This document shows, one piece after another, positions 24,752-33,597 of a DNA stretch of 40,960 bases. Position 1 is the stretch's first letter. Each line of letters begins with the position of its first letter. Under the pieces are notes generated by a model, which worked only from the letters and a program-made list of their open reading frames with translations, made no database searches and was not told where the DNA came from. A program made the translations under genes and the position numbers. The DNA comes from Fidelibacterota bacterium. GTDB taxonomy: Bacteria; Fidelibacterota; UBA8477; JABMPR01. The stretch covers positions 1 to 40,960 of the forward strand of contig JAERTJ010000084.1 of NCBI GenBank assembly GCA_016844945.1, written 5' to 3'.

Positions 24752-27079
24752 ATGACCCGTAAAGTATTGACATTATTAGGTGTAGCGCTTCTCATTTTGA
24801 CTTGTGGACCAAGTATTCAAAAGAATATGATTAAAGTAACCGATGCTGATGAGCTTAAGGTGGCTATCAAGAATGCAACACCAGGAACAGAAATAGTTCT
24901 CGCAAATGGCGTATGGAAAGATGCTCAAATCAAGTTCAATGCCCATGGGACAGAAAAACAACCCATCATATTGAAGGCAGAAACACCTGGTAGGGTCACT
25001 CTTGAGGGTCAATCTTCATTACACATTGGGGGTAAGTATCTGGTGGTAGATGGTCTCTATTTCAAAAATGGTTACACACCTTCCTCATCAGTTATCAAGT
25101 TTAAAATAGATGATGACAATATTGCCAATCACTGTCAGGTAACCAATATCGTTATTGATGAATATGTACAACCCAATCGATTTACTAAAGATCACTGGGT
25201 AGAATTTTATGGACAACACAACTCCCTCGATCACTCTTACCTCGCTGGAAAATTTAACGAGGGGCCGACGGTTCGTGTCTTTCTAAACGGAAATCAACAC
25301 ATTAGAAATTACCACCAGATAACCAATAATCATTTTGGACCCAAACCGCGTAAGGGTGGACCCAGAGCCGAAACTATGCAGATAGGGGATAGCTATACCT
25401 CAATGACTCCATCGTATGTCAGTGTAACGGGTAATTATTTTGAAAGATGTAACGGTGAAGTAGAGATTATTTCCAGTAAGTCCAATTTCAATGAATTCAA
25501 GGATAATGTTTTCTTTGAATGTGAAGGCTCACTGGTCATGCGGCACGGAAACTATTGTCTGGTAGATGGCAACTTCTTTATTGGTGATGAAAAATCTCAA
25601 TTCAATGGTGGGATTCGCGTCATCAATACCGGTCATTGGATTACTAACAATTACTTCTATATGCTCAAAGGAGATGAGTTTAGAAGTCCACTTGCTGTGA
25701 TGAATGGTATTCCTAAATCCCCACTGAACCGCTACAATCAGGTTACAGATGTGGTGGTGGCTCACAATACCTGGATTGACTGTGAAACTCCCTGGCAGTT
25801 TAGCGTAGGGGCAAACGCCAACAAGAAAGATGTATTACCGGCCAGTGAAATCCGCTCAGCCCGACCCATTCGAACCATTCTGGCAAATAATATCATCCAT
25901 AACAATGAAAGTGATCCACTACCCATTAAAACCTATGATGAAGTCAAAGGTATAAAATTCAAGAACAACATTCTTTCCAATCAGAATAGTGATGCGGCAC
26001 CCTATAAGGGAATTGATACCAAAGCATTGAAAATGGAGAAACTATCGGACTGGCTTTATGTACCAGCAACAGCATCCCAGGCACATCTGGAAAAATCATA
26101 TTCAGGTTTTGGGTTTGAGGATATCCAGCAGGATGTTTTTGATTATTCCAGATCAAGTGTTAGTTGGATTGGTGCAATCACACAAACTGCAAGCATCATC
26201 AAAACCAGTTTTGACAAAAAAGATTATGGAGCAACATGGTTCAACCCTGACAAACCAGTACGGAAACCTGAGGTATTAACAGTTTCCACTGAATCAGGTG
26301 ATTTAGCCAAGACAATATCACAAGCACAAGCTGGAGATATCATCGAATTGACGGCAGGTACACATGCCTTTGAATTTCCCCTGGTGATTGACAAGAAACT
26401 CACACTTAAATCAGCTGATGCTAAAGAGCAGGCTGTTCTGGTTTATTCCGGGGATCAAGATACGCCAGCTCTGGAAATGCACCCCAAAGCCAATCTGTTG
26501 ATTGAAAATCTAACCCTTGAAGGAAAAAGCAAACAATACGCCTTTGCGACGCTAAAAGAGAACATGAGCTTTGGTTATAACCTGTGGGTTGAAGGCAGTG
26601 AGATAAAAGGATTTCGCAACATCCTGAAAGCTTATAAAGGTTCATTTGCTGATACGATTTCCTTTTCAAATACAGTCCTGAGGGATTGTGCCAATGGTAT
26701 TGAACTGGCTGCTGAAACCAATGATAAGGGTGACTACAACGCTGAATTTTTGAATATCACGAATTGCGAGTTTTACAATGTCAGGTCTGATGTTATCAAT
26801 TTTTATCGCGGTGGCTACGATGAATCAACCATCGGTGGAAACCTGTTGGTGGAAGGATGCTACTTTGAGAATTGCGGGAAAAGGGAGAAATCTAAAATTC
26901 TTATCAAAACTCGCGGTATTATTAATGTCAATATTCTCAACAATACCTTTTCGAATAACCCTGTAAAGTTGGTTGCTTTACTGTGGGGAGAAAAGAATAA
27001 CCTCCATTCGGGCAATGAGATCAAGCGTTCTGGATCGATTCGCGTTGATAAGTATTTAAAACAAAAACTCATGTACTAG
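24752..27079 (+). CDS. Two-domain PL6 alginate lyase (lipoprotein-like)
   Basis: A polysaccharide lyase family 6 enzyme of 775 residues, built of two parallel beta-helix domains (about 30-440 catalytic, 460-775 accessory) as in AlyGC-type PL6 enzymes. Numbered from 24752, the catalytic Lys243 (in SSKSN) and Arg264 (MRHG) are 21 residues apart, as I recall for AlyGC, and are preceded by the calcium-binding N-G-E-V-E (Asn234, Glu236, Glu238). It cleaves alginate by beta-elimination. The signal peptide (KVLTLLGVALLILTC) suggests export, possibly lipid-anchored, though Thr before Cys is unusual. ATG 24734 is an alternative start; 24752 gives a cleaner signal. No SusC/D genes are nearby. Confidence 0.92.
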   Translation: MTRKVLTLLGVALLILTCGPSIQKNMIKVTDADELKVAIKNATPGTEIVLANGVWKDAQIKFNAHGTEKQPIILKAETPGRVTLEGQSSLHIGGKYLVVDGLYFKNGYTPSSSVIKFKIDDDNIANHCQVTNIVIDEYVQPNRFTKDHWVEFYGQHNSLDHSYLAGKFNEGPTVRVFLNGNQHIRNYHQITNNHFGPKPRKGGPRAETMQIGDSYTSMTPSYVSVTGNYFERCNGEVEIISSKSNFNEFKDNVFFECEGSLVMRHGNYCLVDGNFFIGDEKSQFNGGIRVINTGHWITNNYFYMLKGDEFRSPLAVMNGIPKSPLNRYNQVTDVVVAHNTWIDCETPWQFSVGANANKKDVLPASEIRSARPIRTILANNIIHNNESDPLPIKTYDEVKGIKFKNNILSNQNSDAAPYKGIDTKALKMEKLSDWLYVPATASQAHLEKSYSGFGFEDIQQDVFDYSRSSVSWIGAITQTASIIKTSFDKKDYGATWFNPDKPVRKPEVLTVSTESGDLAKTISQAQAGDIIELTAGTHAFEFPLVIDKKLTLKSADAKEQAVLVYSGDQDTPALEMHPKANLLIENLTLEGKSKQYAFATLKENMSFGYNLWVEGSEIKGFRNILKAYKGSFADTISFSNTVLRDCANGIELAAETNDKGDYNAEFLNITNCEFYNVRSDVINFYRGGYDESTIGGNLLVEGCYFENCGKREKSKILIKTRGIINVNILNNTFSNNPVKLVALLWGEKNNLHSGNEIKRSGSIRVDKYLKQKLMY

Positions 27080-27183
27080 GGTGTCTGAGACAACACTCAC
27101 TTGAGATATCTTGAAACCCAAAATTTCACTTCACTTCAACACGGTGAAGACCTGACATCTATATGAGCTTTGGGTAAAACGAG

Positions 27184-27639
27184 ATGTTACACATCTTCAT
27201 AGATGCTGATGCATGTCCAGTTAAACCCGAAATTTATAAAGTTGCCGATCGCTATGCCCTTGAGGTAACGGTGGTGGCAAATTCATGGATGCGGACTCCT
27301 CAGAACAAGCGGATTACACTTCAAGTTGTCGGGAATGGCTTTGATGAAGCCGATGATTGGATTGTTGACAACATCCAGCAGCATGATATTGTTATTACCG
27401 CAGATATTCCCCTTGCTGGTCGTTGTCTGTCGGGGGGTGCTCAAGTACTTAGCCCAACGGGTAAACGGTTTACCGAGGAAAATATTGGTCAGACGCTGGC
27501 CACCCGGGATTTACTGGCTGAATTACGCGGAGCTGGTGAAATCAAAGGGGGTCCTCCACCTTTGACCCAGCGTGATCGATCAGAATTTTTACAAAAACTT
27601 GACGTCGTGGTTCAGTCCATTCGCCGTGAACAGTCGTAA
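27184..27639 (+). CDS. UPF0178 (YaiI/YqxD) family protein
   Basis: A 151-residue protein of the YaiI/YqxD (DUF188) family, recognised by IDADACPVKPEIYKVADRY at the start, VVANSWMRTP near 34, DIVITADIPLAGRCLSGGAQVLSPTGKRFTEENIG (in parts, about 63-100) and the C-terminal GGPPPLTQRDRSEFLQKLD. The fold is PIN/NYN-like with conserved acidic residues, so a nuclease role is suspected but not established. Full length, with normal start (GAG before ATG). The 27080-27183 gap shows no clear signal apart from a short palindrome. Confidence 0.92.
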   Translation: MLHIFIDADACPVKPEIYKVADRYALEVTVVANSWMRTPQNKRITLQVVGNGFDEADDWIVDNIQQHDIVITADIPLAGRCLSGGAQVLSPTGKRFTEENIGQTLATRDLLAELRGAGEIKGGPPPLTQRDRSEFLQKLDVVVQSIRREQS

Positions 27640-27667
27640 TTGTATAAATGAATAACAGGGGGTTGTG

Positions 27668-28132
27668 ATGACACAACAAGCAAATGTAGAGGCTTTTTTA
27701 AACTCCAAAACCCTGGCACTGGCAGGTGCTTCGAGTGGGGGTAAAAAATTTGGGAATGCGGTATTGAAAGAGCTGAGTAACAAGGGGTATAAGCTGTTAT
27801 TGGTTCATCCCAAAGCAGATACTATTGAAGGACATGAATGTTATCCTTCACTGGCTCAATTGCCTGAAACAGTAGGTGGTCTCGTACTTGTTGTACCGCC
27901 TGCACAAACGGATAAACTCGTACGGGAAGCTCATGCTGTTGGCATTACTAAGGTCTGGATGCAGCAAGGGTCAGCTTCACCGGAAGCTGTGAAATATTGT
28001 GAGGAGAATGGTATTTCAGTTGTGTCAGGGGAGTGTATCCTCATGTTTGCCCAACCCCAGGGACTTCATAGGTTTCATCACTGGTTATGGGGTTTGCTGG
28101 GCAAATTACCCAAAACTCATAATCATTCCTGA
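27668..28132 (+). CDS. CoA-binding domain protein
   Basis: A 154-residue Rossmann-fold protein of the CoA-binding type (YccU-like). TLALAGASSGGKKFGNAVLKEL (first strand and phosphate loop, about 15-34), LLVHPKADTIEGHECYPSLAQLP, VGGLVLVVPPAQT and the later WMQQGSASPEAVKYCEENG, VVSGECILMF follow the family order seen in the CoA-binding part of succinyl-CoA synthetase alpha subunits. Cytoplasmic; the precise role is unknown. The ATG at 27668 is preferred over GTG 27665 for spacing from GGGGG. It lies 28 bases after the UPF0178 gene. Confidence 0.88.
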   Translation: MTQQANVEAFLNSKTLALAGASSGGKKFGNAVLKELSNKGYKLLLVHPKADTIEGHECYPSLAQLPETVGGLVLVVPPAQTDKLVREAHAVGITKVWMQQGSASPEAVKYCEENGISVVSGECILMFAQPQGLHRFHHWLWGLLGKLPKTHNHS

Positions 28133-28193
28133 GCAGCTCTCAGTTATTTGTTGAACTAGAAAGTCAGGTTCGCACAAACAAAGGATATTATTT

Positions 28194-30419
28194 ATGCCAA
28201 AATCTTTGTGCCTTATATTGTTACTACTTCTCATCTCAGTTCAGATGCTTTTGGCAGAAAATCCAGTATCCAAAATCGATAAGATGTTGGCTGGAATGAC
28301 CCTGGAACAAAAAATTGGTCAAATGACTCAGCTAAATATCACCACTCTGGTTCAGGATCGTATTGCCCAAAATTATGGTGAGGTTACGAACTATGTACTG
28401 GATACGGCTAAGATCATTAACTATGTCAAAAACTGGCATGTCGGATCCTTTTTAAATGGACGTGCTGTCTCCCCCAAGAACTGGGTCTATGTAACATCTA
28501 CAATCCAGAGTATTAATGCCAGGTATACTGACATCCCCATCATTTATGGGATCGATCATGTCCATGGAGCGAGTTATCTCAAGAATGGAACCATCTTTCC
28601 TCATAACATGAATGTGGGGTGCAGTTTTGACATTTCACATGCCTATAATGCTGCCGTCACAACAGTAGCTGAAACTGCCCATCTCGGTCATAACTGGATT
28701 TTTGGTCCTGTCCTCGGTATTGGAAAAGCTAAAAGCTGGGGGCGCTTCTATGAAACATATAGCGAGGATCCTTATGTGACCAGTCAGATAGGTGTGGCTG
28801 TTGTGAAGGGACTTCAAAACGAGTCTGCATCAAAACCCTATAGAGTAGCAGCCTGTGCAAAACATTTTCTGGGCTACTCAGATCCTAAATCAGGGTTTGA
28901 TAGATCCCCAGCCGAAATTCCAGACCAGATACTCCGCGAATTCTTCCTGCCACCATTCAAGGCAGCTATTGATGCCGGGGCAAAGACGGTCATGCTAAAC
29001 AGTGGGGAGATAAATGGAATTCCCGTCCATGCCTCTTATGAAATCCTGACCACAATGCTTCGTGATGAACTTGGTTTTCAAGGAATTGCCGTGACAGACT
29101 GGCTGGATATCAAAGCCTTGGAAACCATGCACTTTATTGCTGAAAATGAGAAGGAAGCAACTTTTCAGGCAATCATGGCTGGGGTTGACATGTCTATGGT
29201 GCCTCTAGATACCAGCTTTTCCATTTATGTTAGAGAATTGGTTGAGGAAGGTAGAATTCCCATGTCGCGGATTGATGAATCAGTCCATCGTATCCTGAAG
29301 GTGAAAGAGGATCTGGGCTTATTCGAAACCTATATGCCAACCACAGACTACATTGATACGATTAATTCCCCTGAAAATATCGAATTGGCTTTAAACGCGG
29401 CTCGTGAATCTATGGTGTTAATCAAAAATGATCATTCAACGTTACCCCTTGCTGACAAGAAAATCCTCCTGACTGGGTTTACCCATGATCGAAAATCACC
29501 CCTCTGTGGTGGCTGGACCTACCGCTTTGCCGCGGACAGTGATCGCTGGTTTCCAGAAGATATGTTGACCATTAAAGATGCCTTTGAGCAGGAGTTTGGC
29601 TCAAAAAACATTCTTTTCCAGGGTACTAGAACCATCAAAAGAGCTGCACGCAAAGCAGATGTAATTGTAATTGCCACGGGTGAAGATCATGCCTATGCAG
29701 AAACAGGTGGAAGTATCGATGATCTCAGCCTCGATAAAGGCCAGCTCACATTAATTAAGGAGGCTTTGGCAACCCAAAAACCTGTTGTTCTGGTGCTGAC
29801 CGAAGGACGACCACGCTTAATTCCAGATGTATATGATGAAGTTGATGCTGTTCTTTTTGCCGGGCTACCCGGTGTATACGGTGCACAAGCCATAGCTGAA
29901 ATTGTATCTGGAGCGGCAAACCCTTCAGGAAAAATGGCATTCACATACCCCAGAAGATCTGGACACATGGTATCCTACAACCATAAGCGCTCAGAATACT
30001 CTACCATCAGACAAGTTTCAGATGATCTAAAACGACATAGTATAGCAAATTTTGGTCATGGTCTGAGTTACTCGAGTTTTACATATTCAAACCTGAAAAT
30101 GGATTCATCAATCACTTCAGGAACGGCCTCAGTCCGTATTTCAGTGGATATCACCAACACCTCTAGTAGACCTGGAAAAGAAGCTGTGTTATGGTTTATT
30201 TCAGACGAGGTCGGTTCCATTACACGACCCATAAAGGAACTCGTTGCTTTCGACAAAAAGAGAATTAAGCCAAATGAAACGATAACATTTGAATTTGAAC
30301 TGATACCTGAGCGGGACCTTAGTTTCCCGAACAAACTGGGTGAGAATTTGTTGGAAGATGGGTCGTTTCTACTACAGGTTGGTAATTTGGAAAAACGCTT
30401 CTGGCTAAACAGAGACTAA
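28194..30419 (+). CDS. Exported glycoside hydrolase family 3 enzyme (beta-glucosidase type)
   Basis: A 741-residue retaining glycosidase with signal peptide (LILLLLLISVQMLLAE, about 1-22). The (beta/alpha)8 domain (about 25-380) has GIDHVHGASYL, KHFLGYSD and the nucleophile D302 in VTDW. The alpha/beta sandwich domain (about 400-600) has VIVIATGEDHAYAETGG with the likely acid/base E503. A fibronectin-III-like domain closes the protein (about 650-735, SVDITNTSSRPGKEAVLWF). Family 3 enzymes of this layout remove terminal beta-glucosyl (or xylosyl) residues from oligosaccharides. An AAGGA site precedes the ATG. With the PL6 lyase upstream it supports polysaccharide scavenging. Confidence 0.92.
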   Translation: MPKSLCLILLLLLISVQMLLAENPVSKIDKMLAGMTLEQKIGQMTQLNITTLVQDRIAQNYGEVTNYVLDTAKIINYVKNWHVGSFLNGRAVSPKNWVYVTSTIQSINARYTDIPIIYGIDHVHGASYLKNGTIFPHNMNVGCSFDISHAYNAAVTTVAETAHLGHNWIFGPVLGIGKAKSWGRFYETYSEDPYVTSQIGVAVVKGLQNESASKPYRVAACAKHFLGYSDPKSGFDRSPAEIPDQILREFFLPPFKAAIDAGAKTVMLNSGEINGIPVHASYEILTTMLRDELGFQGIAVTDWLDIKALETMHFIAENEKEATFQAIMAGVDMSMVPLDTSFSIYVRELVEEGRIPMSRIDESVHRILKVKEDLGLFETYMPTTDYIDTINSPENIELALNAARESMVLIKNDHSTLPLADKKILLTGFTHDRKSPLCGGWTYRFAADSDRWFPEDMLTIKDAFEQEFGSKNILFQGTRTIKRAARKADVIVIATGEDHAYAETGGSIDDLSLDKGQLTLIKEALATQKPVVLVLTEGRPRLIPDVYDEVDAVLFAGLPGVYGAQAIAEIVSGAANPSGKMAFTYPRRSGHMVSYNHKRSEYSTIRQVSDDLKRHSIANFGHGLSYSSFTYSNLKMDSSITSGTASVRISVDITNTSSRPGKEAVLWFISDEVGSITRPIKELVAFDKKRIKPNETITFEFELIPERDLSFPNKLGENLLEDGSFLLQVGNLEKRFWLNRD

Positions 30420-30439
30420 ATGGTGAGGGATAAAACAGT

Positions 30440-31417
30440 ATGAAGGTATTATTTATTGGTGGAACGGGAATCATAAGCTCGGCTTGCTCCGAACTGGCGG
30501 TTGAACGCGGTATTGATCTCTATCATTTAAACCGGGGTGAGAGTGTTAACCTACGACCCATTACAGGGGTAAAAAATCTCCGGGCAGATATTCACAATAC
30601 TGAGGAAGCAAAGGCTGCCCTGGAAGGTCATCATTTTGATGCCGTTGTTCAGTGGATTGGTTTTTTACCCCAACATATGGAAAGTGATATTGAATTATTC
30701 AGGGATAAAACAGATCAGTATGTTTTTATCAGTTCAGCCTCAATTTACCAGACTCCGCCGGCGAATTTGCCCATAACAGAGGATACTCCTCTGGAGAATC
30801 CCTTTTGGGAGTATTCCAGGAATAAAATTGCCTGCGAGGAGCGACTGAGAGAGGAATTCAAGGCGACAGGATTTCCTATAACCATTGTACGTCCTTCACA
30901 CACCTATGACAAAACGCTTATCCCTGCCGTGGGCGGTTACACAACCCTGAGTCGAATGAAAAAAGGCTTGCCAGTATTGGTTCACGGTGATGGCACATCC
31001 ATCTGGACGCTCACCCACCACAAAGATTTCGCTGTAGGATTTCTTGGGTTACTCGGCAGATCCGAAGCCATCAATGAGGCTTATCATATCACCTCCGATG
31101 AATGGTCAACCTGGGAAAACATATATTTGAAGCTGGCATCTGCCCTGGGTGTTGAACCCACATTTGCTCATGTACCCTCTGATGTTATTGCCACCTATGA
31201 TCAGGAAATGGGTGATGGTCTGCTAGGGGATAAAACCCACAGCATGATCTTTGATAATTCAAAAATTAAAGCCCTGGTCCCAGAATTTGATGCCACAATT
31301 CCTTTTGATCGAGGTGCACAGGAAATTGTGGCTTGGTATGAATCCGAACCAGCTAGGCAGGTAGTCGATGAGCGTCTAAATGAGCTCATGACAAAAATCA
31401 TTCTGGATTATAAATAA
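30440..31417 (+). CDS. NAD-dependent epimerase/dehydratase family protein
   Basis: A 325-residue extended SDR. The N-terminal VLFIGGTGIISSAC is the Rossmann phosphate-loop region (G-x-x-G-x-x-x-x form). VFISSASIYQ near 95 and EYSRNKIACEE near 130 give the Ser and Tyr-x-x-x-Lys catalytic set. TIVRPSHTYD and the later VHGDGTSIWTLTHHKDFAVGFL complete the resemblance to NAD-dependent epimerases, including the plant CSP41-like branch. Cytoplasmic; the sugar substrate cannot be told. It is 20 bases after the GH3 gene and may be in its operon. Confidence 0.88.
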   Translation: MKVLFIGGTGIISSACSELAVERGIDLYHLNRGESVNLRPITGVKNLRADIHNTEEAKAALEGHHFDAVVQWIGFLPQHMESDIELFRDKTDQYVFISSASIYQTPPANLPITEDTPLENPFWEYSRNKIACEERLREEFKATGFPITIVRPSHTYDKTLIPAVGGYTTLSRMKKGLPVLVHGDGTSIWTLTHHKDFAVGFLGLLGRSEAINEAYHITSDEWSTWENIYLKLASALGVEPTFAHVPSDVIATYDQEMGDGLLGDKTHSMIFDNSKIKALVPEFDATIPFDRGAQEIVAWYESEPARQVVDERLNELMTKIILDYK

Positions 31418-31445
31418 GCCCAGAATTGTTATGAACGAGTGAACG

Positions 31446-32168
31446 ATGTATACTGAATATCCTCAGCTCGGTGAATTGATACAAGCGCTTGATTTAGGTG
31501 AGTATCTGGAGTTTGGTTGTGGTGGAGGCATGTTTCTGAGATATGTGCTTGATCAGAATCAATCATCTACTTCTATTACCGCCGTTGACATCAACCCTCA
31601 AGCCATTGAGCAAGCAAAATCAGAACTAGAAAATCATAATATTAAGTTCATTGTCCAGGAGGAACTCCCTCTGAATTTTGAGGATCACCGATTCGCCACC
31701 ATTACGCTGTCTAACACGCTTCATCACCTCAAGGATAAGGGAGCTGTGCTGGCAGAACTCAAACGACTTATTCACCCTGAGGGTAAGATCATTATTACTG
31801 AAATGGTTTCAAACAGTCTTTCCAGTGCTGAGAGTGCCTATTGTCGGTTTCATGCATTACGGGCTGAAATTGATACTTTGAATGGGTTATTTCATGATAG
31901 GACGTATACCGAAACTGAAATTAAACAAATAGTAAAGAGTGTAGGGTTCAAAATAGATTTCCAGACAATTGTTGAGAATGATAAGACGGCTGGAGTTGAT
32001 AGAGATGAGATTCATTCGATTGAGATCATCATCGATGAAATGGTAGAAGAACAGAGGGAGAAAACAGAATATCACGAATTGGTTCAAACAGGAGAATCAA
32101 TCAAATCCATGTTGAATAAATATGGAATTAAACGTCCTCGTCAACTCTATCTCGAAACGTCTGTTTAA
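31446..32168 (+). CDS. Class I SAM-dependent methyltransferase
   Basis: A 240-residue methyltransferase. The SAM-binding motif I is YLEFGCGGGMFLRYVL (about 19-34), followed by ITAVDINPQAIEQAKSEL (motif with the acidic residue that holds the ribose), FATITLSNTLHHLKDKGAVLAEL (about 83-105) and the strand GKIIITEMVS. This is the UbiE/type-11 pattern. The C-terminal third is charged and helical and carries no recognisable substrate domain. Cytoplasmic, target unknown. It is 28 bases from the epimerase and 12 bases before the next GNAT gene. Confidence 0.88.
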   Translation: MYTEYPQLGELIQALDLGEYLEFGCGGGMFLRYVLDQNQSSTSITAVDINPQAIEQAKSELENHNIKFIVQEELPLNFEDHRFATITLSNTLHHLKDKGAVLAELKRLIHPEGKIIITEMVSNSLSSAESAYCRFHALRAEIDTLNGLFHDRTYTETEIKQIVKSVGFKIDFQTIVENDKTAGVDRDEIHSIEIIIDEMVEEQREKTEYHELVQTGESIKSMLNKYGIKRPRQLYLETSV

Positions 32169-32180
32169 CGTAGTATTTAA

Positions 32181-32714
32181 ATGAGCACTCCCACGATTAG
32201 AGAGGCTTCGCCAAGGGATTTCGAATCGATCTGGCCGATTTTTCATGAGATTGTGTCACAGGGTGAAACCTACGCATATTCGGTTCAGACCAACAAAGAA
32301 AAAGCGTTTGCCATCTGGATGTCCGCTTCCAGAAAAACCTATGTGGTGGAAGAAAAGGGTAAAATTCTGGGGACATATTATATCAAAACCAACCAGCAGG
32401 GTCCCGGTGCTCATGTATGTAATTGTGGATACATGGTATCCTCACATGCACGTGGTCAGGGATTGGCGACCCTGATGTGTGAACATTCACAACAGGAAGC
32501 ACTCCGTTTGGGTTATCAGGCGATGCAGTTCAATTTTGTTGCTGAAAGTAATGCTGGGGCAGTCAGGCTCTGGGAGAAACTTGGATTCAAAATCGTAGGT
32601 CGATTGCCCCTGGCTTTTGAGCATCCCTGGCTTGGTTTTGTGGATGCTCTAATCATGTATAAATGGTTGTCCTGGGAGCATAATGATGAGCCTATCGTCA
32701 TCCGGTCAAAATAG
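32181..32714 (+). CDS. GNAT N-acetyltransferase
   Basis: A 177-residue acetyltransferase. The N-terminal IREASPRDFESIWPIFHEIVSQGETYAY resembles GNATs such as the YncA/phosphinothricin-acetyltransferase-like group. NCGYMVSSHARGQGLATLMCEH (about 78-99) carries the acetyl-CoA loop R-G-Q-G-L-A. AESNAGAVRLWEKLGFKIVGRLP (about 120-142) is the usual C-terminal motif. Substrate is unknown. It starts 12 bases after the methyltransferase stop. Confidence 0.87.
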   Translation: MSTPTIREASPRDFESIWPIFHEIVSQGETYAYSVQTNKEKAFAIWMSASRKTYVVEEKGKILGTYYIKTNQQGPGAHVCNCGYMVSSHARGQGLATLMCEHSQQEALRLGYQAMQFNFVAESNAGAVRLWEKLGFKIVGRLPLAFEHPWLGFVDALIMYKWLSWEHNDEPIVIRSK

Positions 32715-32781
32715 ATCAATAATTTTTACCATCCCTCAGTCTCCTATATTGTAGCACGGTTTTAACAGGAAAGTAGCAGAT

Positions 32782-33597
32782 ATGAATACAACAAAATTTA
32801 AAGAACTATTCAATCACGAGAAGAGTCTCATTGGGATGATCCATGTGCAGGCACTTCCAGGAACACCACAATGTCATCTGTCGGTGGGGGAGATTGCCGG
32901 ACAGGCTGTCAGAGAAGCGCGTATCCTGGCAGAAAGTGGCATCCAGGCGATTATGCTTGAGAATATGCACGATATCCCATATTTGAATCGTATAGTGGGT
33001 CCTGAAATCATCTCAGCTCTCACCAGGGTTGCCCACGATGTGCGTGAAGTGACGAATCTTCCGCTGGGGCTGCAAATTCTAGCAGGGGCAAATCAAGCTG
33101 CGTTGGCTGTAGCCCAGGCGGCTGAGTTACAATTTATCCGAGCTGAGGGTTTTGTCTTTGGACATATGGCTGATGAAGGTTTACTCCAATCTGATGCTGG
33201 AGAATTACTCCGTTTCAGGAAAAATATTGGTGCTGAGCAAATCAAGATATTCACAGACATTAAAAAGAAGCACAGTAGCCATGCGCTTACAGCTGATGTA
33301 TCCCTGGAAGATACCGTTGAAGCTGCAGAGTTTTTTCTAAGCGATGGTATGATCATCACTGGATCACATACCGGAAAACCTGTGAACCAGGAGGAGCTTA
33401 AAAATGTCTACGCCAGCACTCACTCTCCAGTCCTTGTGGGCAGTGGTGTTTCACCTGAAGGGCTCGCCTCAATTTGGGAGCATGCCGATGCATTTATCGT
33501 TGGGAGCTATTTCAAGCGGGAAGGCGACTGGAAAAATGAGCCGGATATTGAGCGTTTGAATGCCCTTGTCAGTGCACGGGTGGAGCTACTTAAATGA
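32782..33597 (+). CDS. BtpA/SgcQ-family TIM-barrel protein
   Basis: A 271-residue BtpA family protein. SLIGMIHVQALPGTPQ at the start (about 15-30), AIMLENMHDIPY, the long ALTRVAHDVREVTNLPLGLQILAGAN region, FIRAEGFVFGHMADEGL (about 115-131), IFTDIKKKHS, DGMIITGSHTGKPV and the last-strand VLVGSGVSPEGL plus AFIVGSYFKREGDW are the family's signature blocks, ending in a phosphate-binding-like turn. BtpA was first tied to photosystem I assembly in cyanobacteria, but most homologues (for example SgcQ) lie in catabolic gene sets and are probably enzymes. Its TGA overlaps the ATG of the following amidohydrolase (33594-33597), so the two are coupled. Confidence 0.92.
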   Translation: MNTTKFKELFNHEKSLIGMIHVQALPGTPQCHLSVGEIAGQAVREARILAESGIQAIMLENMHDIPYLNRIVGPEIISALTRVAHDVREVTNLPLGLQILAGANQAALAVAQAAELQFIRAEGFVFGHMADEGLLQSDAGELLRFRKNIGAEQIKIFTDIKKKHSSHALTADVSLEDTVEAAEFFLSDGMIITGSHTGKPVNQEELKNVYASTHSPVLVGSGVSPEGLASIWEHADAFIVGSYFKREGDWKNEPDIERLNALVSARVELLK

